From assembly GCF_003732425.1 (NCBI RefSeq), contig NZ_MOBX01000003.1, positions 558,001 to 622,000 on the forward strand: a stretch of DNA of 64,000 nucleotides, read 5' to 3'. This document shows, one piece after another, positions 16,922 through 26,042 of the stretch. The translations under genes were made by a program, and so were the position numbers. Under the pieces are notes generated by a model that was not told the origin of the DNA, did no database searches, and saw only the letters and a list, made by a program, of their open reading frames with translations. This DNA comes from Pseudomonas fluorescens (GTDB lineage Bacteria > Pseudomonadota > Gammaproteobacteria > Pseudomonadales > Pseudomonadaceae). Numbering within the stretch: position 1 is the stretch's first letter; the number at the start of each line of letters is the position of its first letter.

Positions 16922-17196
16922 TCGATCACCTCGCCACGCAGCAGGAATTTCGCCAGGGCAAACGAGCCGACGAAGCCGAACAGCGCAATCAGCAGCGCCG
17001 CTTCGAAGTAAGTGTCACTGGAGTAACGAATGCCCAGGGTCAGCATCATCAGCATGGCGACGATGTACAGGTAGTCCAGCGCCAGGACTCGATCCTGCGC
17101 CGACGGCCCTTTGAACAGGCGCACCAAGGTCAGCACCATGGCCAGCGAGAACAGGAACAGCGTCAGCAGGATCGCGTTCGACAGTAAAGGGCTCAT
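16918..17196 (-). CDS. shaF: Na+/H+ antiporter subunit F (Sha/Mrp)
   Basis: This 92-residue protein has three membrane helices. The conserved F-subunit element LVRLFKGPSAQDRVLALDYLY includes the aspartates of the family. It overlaps E and G by four bases each, which indicates tight translational coupling for fixed subunit stoichiometry. Confidence 0.9.
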   Translation of the reverse strand: MSPLLSNAILLTLFLFSLAMVLTLVRLFKGPSAQDRVLALDYLYIVAMLMMLTLGIRYSSDTYFEAALLIALFGFVGSFALAKFLLRGEVIE

Positions 17197-17681
17197 TCGA
17201 AGATCTCCATCAACGGCCGCTCGTAGGTGGTCTTGAAGTGCTCGATGAATTGCGCCTCGTCATCCAGATCCCAGACGTGCAACAACAGAATGCTGCGGTC
17301 CAGTGCCAGCTCTGACCATACCGTGCCGGGCACCACTGTGCAGATCATTGCCAGCGTTGCGAGGCCGTGGGCATCGCGCAAGTCCAGCGGGACTTTGACA
17401 AAGCCCGAGCGCGGAGGGCGGCGGCCGGCGTTAAGCACGCCCCACGCGACGATCAGGTTGGACATCACCACGTCACGGCCCACGAGCAGGAACAGGCGCA
17501 GAATCGTTCCCGGACGGCGAATGCGCACTTGTTTCGGGCGCAGCTTGCGCATCATTAACGGCGCTGCAAAACCCAGTATCGCGCCGAGCAGCAGATTGCC
17601 CGGGCTGATCGACAGGTTCAGGGTCAGCCACAAGGCGCACAGCGCCAGCGACAGCAACGGTGCAGGAAACACGCGCTTCAT
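17193..17681 (-). CDS. shaE: Na+/H+ antiporter subunit E (Sha/Mrp)
   Basis: This 162-residue protein has two N-terminal membrane helices (ALCALWLTLNLSISPGNLLLG, LFLLVGRDVVMSNLIVAW). Its cytoplasmic E domain has the TVVPGTVWSELALDR and LLLHVWDLDDEAQFIEHF segments. The role of E in the complex is structural. Start and stop overlap the neighbouring subunits by four bases. Confidence 0.9.
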   Translation of the reverse strand: MKRVFPAPLLSLALCALWLTLNLSISPGNLLLGAILGFAAPLMMRKLRPKQVRIRRPGTILRLFLLVGRDVVMSNLIVAWGVLNAGRRPPRSGFVKVPLDLRDAHGLATLAMICTVVPGTVWSELALDRSILLLHVWDLDDEAQFIEHFKTTYERPLMEIFE

Positions 17682-19357
17682 GGCTGCACCTCCAGCATCG
17701 CCGATTTGGCTTCCGGACTCGGTACGGCGCGGGTGCTTAGCACCGCCATAACGTACTGTTGCGGGTTGTTCAGCGCCTCGGCGGTGGCCTGGGTGTAGCG
17801 CAGCAGTGGCTCAGCCTTGAAGGTCAGGGCGATGCTCAGCCCCAGCAGCAGGAAGATCGGCGCGCATTCGAGTTTGCGCAGCAGCGGCGAAGGGCGCTCT
17901 TCCGGTGTCCAGAAACGCTGGATGCCGAGGCGCGAGAACGCCATCAGCGACGTCAGCCCGGTGAGGATCAGCAGCGCCAGCAACGCCCATGCCGCGCTGG
18001 AGATCGGCGCGCCGGTGCCCAGGCCCAGAGGATTGAGCAAGGCGCCGATCAGGCTGAGTTTGCCGATAAATCCTGACAGCGGCGGCATGCCGATGATCAG
18101 CAAAGCGCAGGCGATGAAGCTCAAACCGAGAAACGCCATGGTCCACGGGATCACCTGGCCGACCACGGCTTTCTGCTCGTCATCGAGGTTGATGCCTTTG
18201 GGCGGTTGCAGGGATTCCTGTGGACGTGGCAGCAGTTCGCTTTCGTCTTCCAGCGGGATCTCGTTGGCCGAGCGCGAACGCTCGATCAACTCGGCCAGCA
18301 GGAACAGTGCACTCAGCGCCAGGGTCGAGCTGACCAGATAGAACAGCGCCGCGCCGATCAGGTTCGGCTGGGCGAAACCGACGGCCGATAACAGAATTCC
18401 CGCCGACACCAGAATGCTCAGGCTGGCCATGCGCTCCAGGCGTTGCGCGGCCAGAATCGCCAGCGCCGCGCAGGCCATGGTCGCCATGCCGCCGTAGATC
18501 AGCCAGTCGCCGCCGAAAAACGCCGACGCCCCGGCCTGCCCGGAAAACAATAACGTCCACAGGCGCAGCAACGTGTACACGCCGACCTTGGTCATGATCG
18601 CGAACATCGCCGCCACCGGCGCACTGGCCGAGGAATAGGCCGGCACCAGCCAGAAGTTCAGCGGCCACATACCGGCCTTGGCCAGAAAGGCGACGGCGAG
18701 AATCCCCGCGCCGGCGTGCAGCAACCCACGGTCAGCTTCCGGTACCAATGGAATCTTCAGCGCCAGATCGGCCATGTTCAGCGTGCCGGTGACACCGTAG
18801 ATCAGCGCCGCGCCAATCAGGAATAGAGAAGAAGCGAGCAGGTTTATCGAAATGTAATGCAGCCCCGACGACACCCTAGCCCGACCCGAGCCGTGCAGCA
18901 ACAGGCCATAAGACGCGGCGAGCAACACTTCGAAGAACACGAACAGGTTGAACAGATCCGCCGTCAGGAACGCGCCGTACAAGCCCATCAACTGAATCTG
19001 GAACAGCGCGTGGAAACTCGAGCCGGCGCCGTCCCAACGGGCCATGGCAAACAGCAGGGCGCTGACGCCGATGATTCCGGTCAGCACCAGCATCAGCGCC
19101 GACAGGCGATCAACCACCAGCACAATGCCGAACGGCGCCTGCCAGTTGCCCGGCAGGTACACGCCGATGGAACCGGGCACCCCCGTGGTTTGCGTCCATT
19201 GCAGCAAGAGCACCGAAATGAACAGGCCGACGAGGCTGGAGAACAGGTTGATTTTCGCCTTCAGCGGCCGGTGCCGTTCGCCGAGCATCAGCATGATGGC
19301 GGCAGTCAGCAGCGGCAGCAGAATCGGTGCGGCGATCAGGTGAGTCATCGCCATCAT
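17678..19357 (-). CDS. shaD: Na+/H+ antiporter subunit D (Sha/Mrp)
   Basis: This 559-residue, about 14-helix protein is related to complex I NuoL/M/N subunits. LMGLYGAFLTADLFNLFVFFEVLLAASYGLLL is present in two parts, as are AKAGMWPLNFWLVPAYSSASAPVAAMFA (proton-channel Lys and the conserved broken helix) and MPPLSGFIGK. Compared with the usual ~500 residues it is longer because of a charged loop of about 45 residues (ERSRSANEIPLEDESELLPRP region, near 380-420). It is one of the two proton-translocating subunits. ATG 19357 overlaps the stop of subunit C (ATGA). Confidence 0.9.
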   Translation of the reverse strand: MMAMTHLIAAPILLPLLTAAIMLMLGERHRPLKAKINLFSSLVGLFISVLLLQWTQTTGVPGSIGVYLPGNWQAPFGIVLVVDRLSALMLVLTGIIGVSALLFAMARWDGAGSSFHALFQIQLMGLYGAFLTADLFNLFVFFEVLLAASYGLLLHGSGRARVSSGLHYISINLLASSLFLIGAALIYGVTGTLNMADLALKIPLVPEADRGLLHAGAGILAVAFLAKAGMWPLNFWLVPAYSSASAPVAAMFAIMTKVGVYTLLRLWTLLFSGQAGASAFFGGDWLIYGGMATMACAALAILAAQRLERMASLSILVSAGILLSAVGFAQPNLIGAALFYLVSSTLALSALFLLAELIERSRSANEIPLEDESELLPRPQESLQPPKGINLDDEQKAVVGQVIPWTMAFLGLSFIACALLIIGMPPLSGFIGKLSLIGALLNPLGLGTGAPISSAAWALLALLILTGLTSLMAFSRLGIQRFWTPEERPSPLLRKLECAPIFLLLGLSIALTFKAEPLLRYTQATAEALNNPQQYVMAVLSTRAVPSPEAKSAMLEVQP

Positions 19358-19698
19358 TCTTTAGGCTCCCGGCCGTCAACGTGGTCGGTGCCGGTCAAAC
19401 CGCGCGAGGCGAGCAGCACGACGAGGAACAGTGCGGTCATGGCGAAGCTGATGACGATCGCGGTGAGTACCAGCGCCTGTGGCAGTGGGTCGGTGTAGTG
19501 AAGGAGGTCCTGGGTGACACCATCCTTGATCACCGGCTCCTTGCCGATGAACAGGCTGCCCATGCTGAAGATGAACAGATTGACCCCATACGACAGCAGA
19601 CACAGACCCATGACCACCTGAAAGGTCCGTGGCCGCAGGATCAGCCAGACGCCGGACGCGGCGAGTACGCCGATGGCGATTGCGATGACTTCTTCCAT
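19354..19698 (-). CDS. shaC: Na+/H+ antiporter subunit C (Sha/Mrp)
   Basis: This 114-residue, three-helix protein is related to NuoK. GVWLILRPRTFQVVMGLCLL and the conserved ALVLTAIVISFAMTALFLV helix identify subunit C. Its ATG shares one base with the stop of the A/B fusion (TGATG). Confidence 0.9.
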   Translation of the reverse strand: MEEVIAIAIGVLAASGVWLILRPRTFQVVMGLCLLSYGVNLFIFSMGSLFIGKEPVIKDGVTQDLLHYTDPLPQALVLTAIVISFAMTALFLVVLLASRGLTGTDHVDGREPKE

Positions 19699-22616
19699 CA
19701 GACGGCTCCTTTGCTGGCGACGGACTTGGGCAGCGATGCGGTCTTGTGACCCCGCACCGATTGGTGGGCGAGGGCGGTGAGGATCAACAGCGTCGAACCG
19801 ACCACCACGCCATACACGCCAATGTCGAAGAACAGCGCGCTGGCGACGTGGATGTCACCCAGCAGCGGCAAGGTGAAATGCCAGGTGTGCGTGGTCAGGA
19901 ACGGATAACCGGCCAGCATCGCCCCCAAGCCTGTGGCGGTGGCAAACAGCAACCCGGTACCCATCCAGCGCAAGGGACGCAGGCTCATTTGCGCCTCCAC
20001 CCACTGCGTGCCGGCGACCATGTATTGCAGGATGAACGCCACCGACATCACCAGACCGGCGACGAAACCGCCGCCCGGTTGGTTGTGCCCGCGCATGAAC
20101 AGATAGCACGACACCACCAGCGCAATCGGCAGCAGCAGACGCACCAGCACTGCCGGCACCATCATGAAACCGAGCGCGGTGTCGCTGGCCGAACGCGGGT
20201 TGACCAGGTCGGTGACCACGTCCGGCGCCAGCAAACGTTGCTGGGCTGGCAGTTGCAGGCTTTCTTTCGGTGGGCGGAAGCGCCGCAGCAGGGCGAACAC
20301 GGTCAGCGCCACGGCAACCAGCACGGTGATTTCGCCAAGGGTGTCGAAGCCACGGAAATCCACCAGCATCACGTTGACCACGTTGCTGCCGCCGCCCTCG
20401 GGCATGGCGCGGCTGAGGTAGAACGAGGAAATGTCGTTCGGCGTCTGGCGCGTGAGCATCGCGTAGGACAGCAGCGCCATACCGCCACCCACGGCAATCG
20501 ACAGCAGCAAGTCGCGCAGGCGGCGAATGCGCGCTTTGCGCAGACTGCTTGGCAGTGGCGAGACTTCTTCGATGCGGCGTGGCAACCAGCGCAGTCCGAG
20601 CAGGATCAGCACGGTGGTGACCACTTCAACCGCCAGTTGCGTCAGGGCCAGATCCGGCGCGGAGAACCAGACGAAGGTCACGCAGGTCATCAACCCGCAG
20701 ACGCTGACCATGGTCAGGGCGGCGAGACGGTGATACTTGGCTTGCCACGCGGCGCCGAGGGCGCAGGCGATAGCCAGCAACCACAGGGTCACAAAAACGA
20801 TCGACCCGGGAATCTTCGGCCGGTCGCCCCAGCTCAGGCTGCTGTGCAGCATCGGGATCAGGCCGGCGAGCACTGCCGCCAATACCATCAGGAACAATTG
20901 CATTTGCAGACGCTTGGTGCCCAGACGTCGCTCGACCCGCCGGGCCGTGCGCATCATCACCACCAGACTGCGCTCGAACAGGCGCTTGCCGTTGAAGCGC
21001 CCCACCAGTGGCGGGTACTTGAAGCGCCCGAGTTTGAACTGGTTGCGCAGTAGCAGGTACAGAACGATACCGCCGGACATGGCGATCAGGCTCATGATCA
21101 TCGGCGCATTCAGGCCGTGCCAGATCGCCAGGCTATATTCGGGCAGCTCGCCGCCGACCACGGGCAATGCAGCCGCCGCGAGCAACGGGCCGACGATTTG
21201 CGCCGGGAAAATCCCCACCAGCAAGCAGGTAAACACCAACAGCTCAACCGGCGCGCGCATCCAGCGTGGCGGCTCGTGCGGTGTGTGCGGCAGGTCGGTG
21301 GCCGGCGGGCCGAAGAACACGTCAACGGTGAAACGCAGCGAATAAGCAACGCTGAACGTGCCGGCGATGGTCGCGACGATCGGCAGTGCCGCTTCGACCC
21401 ACGCCGTGGCGTTAATGAACACGGTTTCGGCGAAGAACATTTCTTTCGACAGGAAGCCGTTAAGCAGCGGCACGCCCGCCATCGAGGCGCTGGCAACCAT
21501 GGCCAGCGTCGCCGTGAACGGAATCAGTTTTATCAGACCGCTGAGTTTACGGATATCGCGAGTGCCGCTTTCGTGGTCGATGATGCCCGCGGCCATGAAC
21601 AGCGAAGCCTTGAACGTCGCGTGGTTGAGAATGTGGAACACTGCAGCCACGGCAGCCAACGGGCTGTTCAGGCCCAGCAACAAGGTGATCAGGCCGAGGT
21701 GGCTGATGGTCGAGTAAGCCAGCAGACCTTTGAGATCGTTCTGGAACATCGCGCAATAGGCGCCGAGCAACAGCGTACAGGCGCCAGCCCCGCTGACGAT
21801 GTAGAACCATTCTTCACTGCCGGACAGCGACGGCCACAGCCGCGCAAGCAGGAATACCCCGGCCTTGACCATGGTGGCCGAGTGCAGATAGGCAGAAACC
21901 GGTGTCGGCGCCGCCATAGCGTGGGGCAGCCAGAAATGGAAAGGGAACTGCGCGCTTTTGCTGAGTGCGCCAACAAGAATGAGGGGTAGAAGGATAGGGT
22001 AGAGGGCGTGTGCACGAATCATGTCGCCGGCGGCCAGGACCTTGTCGAGGTCATAGCTGCCGACGACATGGCCGAGAATCATGACCCCCGCCAGCAGGCA
22101 CAATCCGCCGGCACCGGTGACCATCAGCGCCATATAGGCGCCGCGACGGGCGTCGGCGCGGTGGTGCCAATAGCCGATCAACAGGAACGAGAAGAGACTG
22201 GTCAGTTCCCAGAAAAATACGATCTGAATCAGATTGCCGGAGATGACCAGACCGAGCATGGCGCCCATGAACGCCAGAAAAAACGCGAAGAAACGCGGCA
22301 CCGGATCGTCCGGCGACATGTAATAACGGGCATACAGAGAAACCAGCGTGCCGATGCCGAGCACCAGCATCGAGAACAACCAGGCAAAGCCGTCCATGCG
22401 CAGAACGAAATTCAGACCGAGGCTGGGCAGCCACATGAACTCTTCGCGGATTACGCCACCGTGGGCAATTTGCGGGTACAGCATCGCGACCTGGACGGTG
22501 CCGATCAAAGCGACCAGACCTGCCAACAGGGATTCGGTATTACGCGCATTGTGTGGCAGCACCGCTGCCAGACAGCTGCCAATGAATGGCAGAAGCAGTA
22601 GAACTATCAGGGACAT
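19698..22616 (-). CDS. shaA: Na+/H+ antiporter fused subunit A/B (Sha/Mrp)
   Basis: This 972-residue protein is the first gene of a six-gene operon. The first ~800 residues form the NuoL-like A subunit (FFWELTSLFSFLLIGYWHHR, SKSAQFPFHFWLPHAMAAPTPVSAYLHSATMVKAG in two segments). The C-terminal ~150 residues are the B subunit (HNQPGGGFVAGLVMS, LAGYPFLTTHTWHF, DIGVYGVVVGSTLLILTAL). This fusion is the normal state in Pseudomonas, where the operon (shaA, C-G) gives Na+ and alkali tolerance and affects virulence in P. aeruginosa. No strong Shine-Dalgarno precedes ATG 22616. A REPIN lies upstream. Confidence 0.9.
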   Translation of the reverse strand: MSLIVLLLLPFIGSCLAAVLPHNARNTESLLAGLVALIGTVQVAMLYPQIAHGGVIREEFMWLPSLGLNFVLRMDGFAWLFSMLVLGIGTLVSLYARYYMSPDDPVPRFFAFFLAFMGAMLGLVISGNLIQIVFFWELTSLFSFLLIGYWHHRADARRGAYMALMVTGAGGLCLLAGVMILGHVVGSYDLDKVLAAGDMIRAHALYPILLPLILVGALSKSAQFPFHFWLPHAMAAPTPVSAYLHSATMVKAGVFLLARLWPSLSGSEEWFYIVSGAGACTLLLGAYCAMFQNDLKGLLAYSTISHLGLITLLLGLNSPLAAVAAVFHILNHATFKASLFMAAGIIDHESGTRDIRKLSGLIKLIPFTATLAMVASASMAGVPLLNGFLSKEMFFAETVFINATAWVEAALPIVATIAGTFSVAYSLRFTVDVFFGPPATDLPHTPHEPPRWMRAPVELLVFTCLLVGIFPAQIVGPLLAAAALPVVGGELPEYSLAIWHGLNAPMIMSLIAMSGGIVLYLLLRNQFKLGRFKYPPLVGRFNGKRLFERSLVVMMRTARRVERRLGTKRLQMQLFLMVLAAVLAGLIPMLHSSLSWGDRPKIPGSIVFVTLWLLAIACALGAAWQAKYHRLAALTMVSVCGLMTCVTFVWFSAPDLALTQLAVEVVTTVLILLGLRWLPRRIEEVSPLPSSLRKARIRRLRDLLLSIAVGGGMALLSYAMLTRQTPNDISSFYLSRAMPEGGGSNVVNVMLVDFRGFDTLGEITVLVAVALTVFALLRRFRPPKESLQLPAQQRLLAPDVVTDLVNPRSASDTALGFMMVPAVLVRLLLPIALVVSCYLFMRGHNQPGGGFVAGLVMSVAFILQYMVAGTQWVEAQMSLRPLRWMGTGLLFATATGLGAMLAGYPFLTTHTWHFTLPLLGDIHVASALFFDIGVYGVVVGSTLLILTALAHQSVRGHKTASLPKSVASKGAV

Positions 22617-22766
22617 AGGCTTCTAATCTGCGGAAGTTTGTGAAGCATCATACGTGCCAGCTCCCCGATCACCAAACGCCAGGATGTCTCAGAATCCTAC
22701 AAAGTAGTCTGGAATTTTCTGTTTGGCATTGTTTCAGGGGAAGGGACGTTGCCTGTGATGGCCCCA

Positions 22767-22825
22767 TCGCGAGCAGGCTCACTCCTACAGGGGAACGCGT
22801 TTGTAAGAGTGAGCCTGCTCGCGAT
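22767..22825. repeat. REPIN
   Basis: TCGCGAGCAGGCTCACTC and GAGTGAGCCTGCTCGCGA form an exact inverted repeat around a short loop. It lies between the upstream end of the Sha operon and the 3' end of the EamA gene. Confidence 0.85.
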
Positions 22826-22857
22826 AGCTATAGCCCAGGCACTAAGGACATTGCAGA

Positions 22858-23799
22858 TTAACCTTGGGTTTCCCGCGCCTGCTCAGCGTCGGCTTCTGCT
22901 TCGGCAACCTTACCCTTGGTCTTCAACTCACTGACAATCACCGCCGCGACAATCAACCCGGCGCCCACCAGCGCAATCGCCGGCAACCGCTCCCCGGCAA
23001 TCCGTCCGACAATCCCGGCCCACACCGGCTCTCCCGCATAGATCAGCGTTGCCCGGGTTGGCGAAACACTCTTCTGCGCCCAGTTCATCGCCACCTGAAT
23101 CGCCGCACTGGCCGCGCCCAACCCGAGCGCAGTCACCAGCAGGGTCCAGGAAAAGTCGGGAATCATTTCCCCGGTCGGCACCACCAGCAGGAACGACAGC
23201 ACTGATGTGGTTGCCAGTTGCACAACGGTCACTCGGCGCACATCGACCTGACCGGCATAGGTGCTGATCAGAATGATCTCGGCGGCAATGGCGATGGCGC
23301 TAATCAAAGTGGCAATTTCACCGGGACTGAAATTCAGCGCCGCGCCGGATGGCCCGGACAACAACATCAGCCCGGTAAACGCCAGCATGATGCCGATGCT
23401 GGGCATCAACCCCGGTCGTCGCCCCAGCACCAGCCATTGCAGCAACGGCACAAACGGCACGTACAACGCGGTGATAAACGCCGACTGACTGCTCGGGATC
23501 GTTTGCAGACCGACCGTCTGCAAGCCGTAACCGAGCATGATTGCCACGCCGATGAAAGCGCCGGCCTTGAGTTCAAACAGGGTCAGTTCGCGCAGATGAC
23601 GCCAGGAAAACAGCGCAACGATGGCCGCCGCAGCGGCAAAACGCAGGCCGACGAAAAACATCGGGCCGCTGACGGTCATCGCGTGCTGGACCAGCAGGAA
23701 CGTGCCGCCCCAGATCATGGTGATCAGCACCAGCACGCACTCGGCTTTACTGAAACGGGACAAGCGGACGGGAGTGGGGGAGCTGTTCAGCGACGTCAT
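22858..23799 (-). CDS. EamA/DMT family exporter
   Basis: This 313-residue membrane protein has ten helices arranged as two EamA repeats (LVLITMIWGGTFLLVQHAM at the first, SAIAIAAEIILISTYAG and ALGLGAASAAIQVAMNWAQ in the second). The charged tail is Glu/Ala rich. DMT proteins export small metabolites or amino acids. ATG 23799 is chosen because the preceding codons are in the regulatory region shared with the divergent HTH-cupin gene (85 bases apart), which is a likely regulator. Confidence 0.85.
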   Translation of the reverse strand: MTSLNSSPTPVRLSRFSKAECVLVLITMIWGGTFLLVQHAMTVSGPMFFVGLRFAAAAAIVALFSWRHLRELTLFELKAGAFIGVAIMLGYGLQTVGLQTIPSSQSAFITALYVPFVPLLQWLVLGRRPGLMPSIGIMLAFTGLMLLSGPSGAALNFSPGEIATLISAIAIAAEIILISTYAGQVDVRRVTVVQLATTSVLSFLLVVPTGEMIPDFSWTLLVTALGLGAASAAIQVAMNWAQKSVSPTRATLIYAGEPVWAGIVGRIAGERLPAIALVGAGLIVAAVIVSELKTKGKVAEAEADAEQARETQG

Positions 23800-23884
23800 G
23801 ACCTTGCGCACTATAAAAAGGAGGCCGCACAATGCGGCCATTGTTGCGCAGTATACTGCCCAACCCCATCGAGTGAGCAATATA

Positions 23885-24448
23885 GTGCACAAAGATTCAG
23901 CGCAACGGGCATCTGTCCTCCAACACGTCAGCCAGAACGTCCGGCGCTTACGGCACGCAGCCGACCTGAGTCAGACCGCGCTGGCAGAAAAGTCCGGCGT
24001 CAGTCGGCGCATGCTGGTGGCGATTGAGGCGGGCGAAAAGAACGTCAGCCTGACCACCCTTGATCGCGTCGCCGAAGCGCTCGATGTCGCCTTCAGCGAC
24101 TTGATTCAGGCGCCCGACGCCCGTGATCCGAGCCGGATCAACGAGGTGGCCTGGGCGGGGACCCACCCGGGCAGTAAAGCCGTTCTGCTCTCCAAAGCCA
24201 CGGCAACTCGCGAAGTCGAGCAGTGGGAATGGTGTCTGCAACCGGGTGAGGTCTATCCCTCGCAAGCGGACGCCGAAGGTTGGAGCGAGCAGATTTTCGT
24301 CTTTGCAGGTTGCCTGACGTTAATGCTTGGCGAACAGCCGCAGCACATCAGTGCAGGGGAGTTCTTCATGTTTGCCAGCAATCAGCCACATACCTATCGC
24401 AATGACGGGGATGTCCCGGCGCGCTTTGTTCGTAATGTGGTGATTTGA
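23885..24448 (+). CDS. XRE-type HTH regulator with cupin domain
   Basis: The product is 187 residues. The N-terminal HTH_3 domain (about 14-68) contains LRHAADLSQTALAEKSGVSRR and GEKNVSLTTLDRVAEALDV. The C-terminal cupin (about 105-185) contains PGEVYPSQ, EQIFVFAGCLTLMLGEQ and FFMFASNQPHTYRNDG. Such proteins bind a small ligand in the cupin and control a nearby transporter. GTG 23885 is the only start that gives the usual N-terminus. It is divergent from the EamA exporter and its stop abuts the ATG of the FAD protein (TGAATG), so both neighbours may be in its regulon. Confidence 0.85.
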   Translation: MHKDSAQRASVLQHVSQNVRRLRHAADLSQTALAEKSGVSRRMLVAIEAGEKNVSLTTLDRVAEALDVAFSDLIQAPDARDPSRINEVAWAGTHPGSKAVLLSKATATREVEQWEWCLQPGEVYPSQADAEGWSEQIFVFAGCLTLMLGEQPQHISAGEFFMFASNQPHTYRNDGDVPARFVRNVVI

Positions 24449-25843
24449 ATGAATCAGCGTGCAGACATCCTGATTATCGGCGGCGGCCTCAGCGGCACGA
24501 TGCTGGCAGTGCAATTGTTGCGTCTGCCGGGCCGGCGCAATGTCCTGATCATTGAGCCGCGTGCGGAACTGGGGCGGGGCGAGGCCTATAGCGCGGTCGA
24601 GTTGGGTCACACGCTCAATGGCAACGCGGCGCGTATGAGTGTCGATCCGGATAATCCTGATGATCTGACGCAATGGCTCTCCGAGCACATTGCCGGTGGC
24701 GGCTGGCCGGAGTCTGCCGAGCAGAATGTGCCGATCAGCGAACTGTTTCCGCCGCGTGGATTGTTCGGGGTCTATGTGCAGCAGCGCCTGGCCGAAGCGC
24801 GCAGCGTCGGTGCGCAAAATGGCTCGAGCGTTGAACACATTCGCGCTGAGGTCGTTGACCTGCAAGTCGAGGCCGATTCGGTGCAGCTGACGTTGAGCGA
24901 TGGTCAGTCATTGCGCGGAAGCCGCGCGGTACTGGCGACCGGAATGTTCCCGGCCGCGCGAATCCCGCAGAAAACCTCCAGTGGCCTCAACGCCGCCGCG
25001 CTTGATCCCTGGGATGTCGTGGCCATGCGTCAACTCGATCCGCAATCGACGGTGCTGATCATCGGCTCTGGCCTGACCATGGTCGATGCTGTGGTGTCGC
25101 TGGAGCAGGCCGGGCATCGCGGGCCGATCGAAGTGTTTTCCCGGCACGGCTTGTTGCCCCACGTGCGCCGACAACCGCCGGTCTGGATGGATTTTCTTGG
25201 CAGCGATCACAGCCTTCGAACGCCACGACAGCTGTTGCGCGAATTGCGTCGGCAATGCCAGGCAGCCATTGCACAGGGCATCGACTGGCAGGCGCCACTG
25301 GACACGGTTCGGGTGCACATCGCTCGTTTGTGGAGTCAGGCGACTGACACGCAGCGTCGACAATTCGTACGCCATGTTCGGCCGTGGTGGGAAAGTCATC
25401 ATCACCGTTCGCCGCCGTTGAGTGCGGCGCTGGTTGAACGGTTGCATGCAGAAGGGCGGTTGCGTATTCAGGCGGCGTCGTTCAAAGGGCTTGAGTCGAG
25501 TCCGGAGAGAGGTGTCCGGATTCGGATAAGGCGTCGCGGCGAGTCTGAATCTTGCGTGGTGCAGGGCGCCGCGTTGATCAACTCCAGTGGCATCGAATAC
25601 GACTGGCGCCGTGTGGCGCGACCGTTGCCGCAGCAACTGCTGGCGCGGGGTTTGGTGCAAACGGGGCCGTTGGCGTTGGGAATCGCAGCGGCAGTGGATG
25701 GTGCGGTGCTGGATGCAGAGGGGCTTGCGGCTGGGCGGTTGTTCGCCATGGGCCCGCCATTGCGCGGGATGTGGTGGGAGAGCACGGCGGTGACGGATGT
25801 CGCGTTGCAGGCCAAGGCTTTGGCTGTGCGATTGGTGGGCTGA
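24449..25843 (+). CDS. FAD/NAD(P)-binding protein (HcaE/YdhS-like oxidoreductase fold)
   Basis: The product is 464 residues. A Rossmann dinucleotide motif is at the N-terminus (ILIIGGGLSGTMLAVQLL), followed by PRAELGRGEAYS and HTLNGNAARMSVDP. These are characteristic of the FAD_NAD_binding_9 family. A second nucleotide fold is near 190-215 (STVLIIGSGLTMVDAVVSL). The substrate is unknown. It starts directly after the stop of the HTH-cupin regulator, so it is co-transcribed with it. It is probably an oxidoreductase acting on a small molecule handled by the EamA/HTH-cupin unit, an inference from gene order alone. Confidence 0.75.
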   Translation: MNQRADILIIGGGLSGTMLAVQLLRLPGRRNVLIIEPRAELGRGEAYSAVELGHTLNGNAARMSVDPDNPDDLTQWLSEHIAGGGWPESAEQNVPISELFPPRGLFGVYVQQRLAEARSVGAQNGSSVEHIRAEVVDLQVEADSVQLTLSDGQSLRGSRAVLATGMFPAARIPQKTSSGLNAAALDPWDVVAMRQLDPQSTVLIIGSGLTMVDAVVSLEQAGHRGPIEVFSRHGLLPHVRRQPPVWMDFLGSDHSLRTPRQLLRELRRQCQAAIAQGIDWQAPLDTVRVHIARLWSQATDTQRRQFVRHVRPWWESHHHRSPPLSAALVERLHAEGRLRIQAASFKGLESSPERGVRIRIRRRGESESCVVQGAALINSSGIEYDWRRVARPLPQQLLARGLVQTGPLALGIAAAVDGAVLDAEGLAAGRLFAMGPPLRGMWWESTAVTDVALQAKALAVRLVG

Positions 25844-25858
25844 TGTTGTTCTTTCGGA

Positions 25859-26022
25859 CCCCATCGCCAGCAGGCTGGCTCCCACATTTGATCGGAGTGA
25901 ATGCAAAATGTGTGTGCGCCACAAACCCTGTAGGCCTTCGCCTGCTCGCGATAGCGGTGGTTCAGTCAATATAAACGGTGACTGATATGCCGCTATCGCG
26001 AGCTGGCTCGCTCCTACATTTG
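25859..26022. repeat. Cluster of three degenerate REP elements
   Basis: CATCGCCAGCAGGCTGGCTCCCACATTT (25862 region), CTTCGCCTGCTCGCGATAGC (about 25936-25955) and GCTATCGCGAGCTGGCTCGCTCCTACATTT (about 25992-26022) are variants of the same REP core. They form an irregular triplet between convergent genes. Confidence 0.7.
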
Positions 26023-26042
26023 TTGCGTAGTGACCGGAAGAG

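Noticed and set aside
19746..21053. Long plus-strand reading frame opposite the Sha A/B gene
   Set aside because: It is a high-G+C shadow rich in Gln/His/Arg, with no domain. The minus-strand gene is certain.
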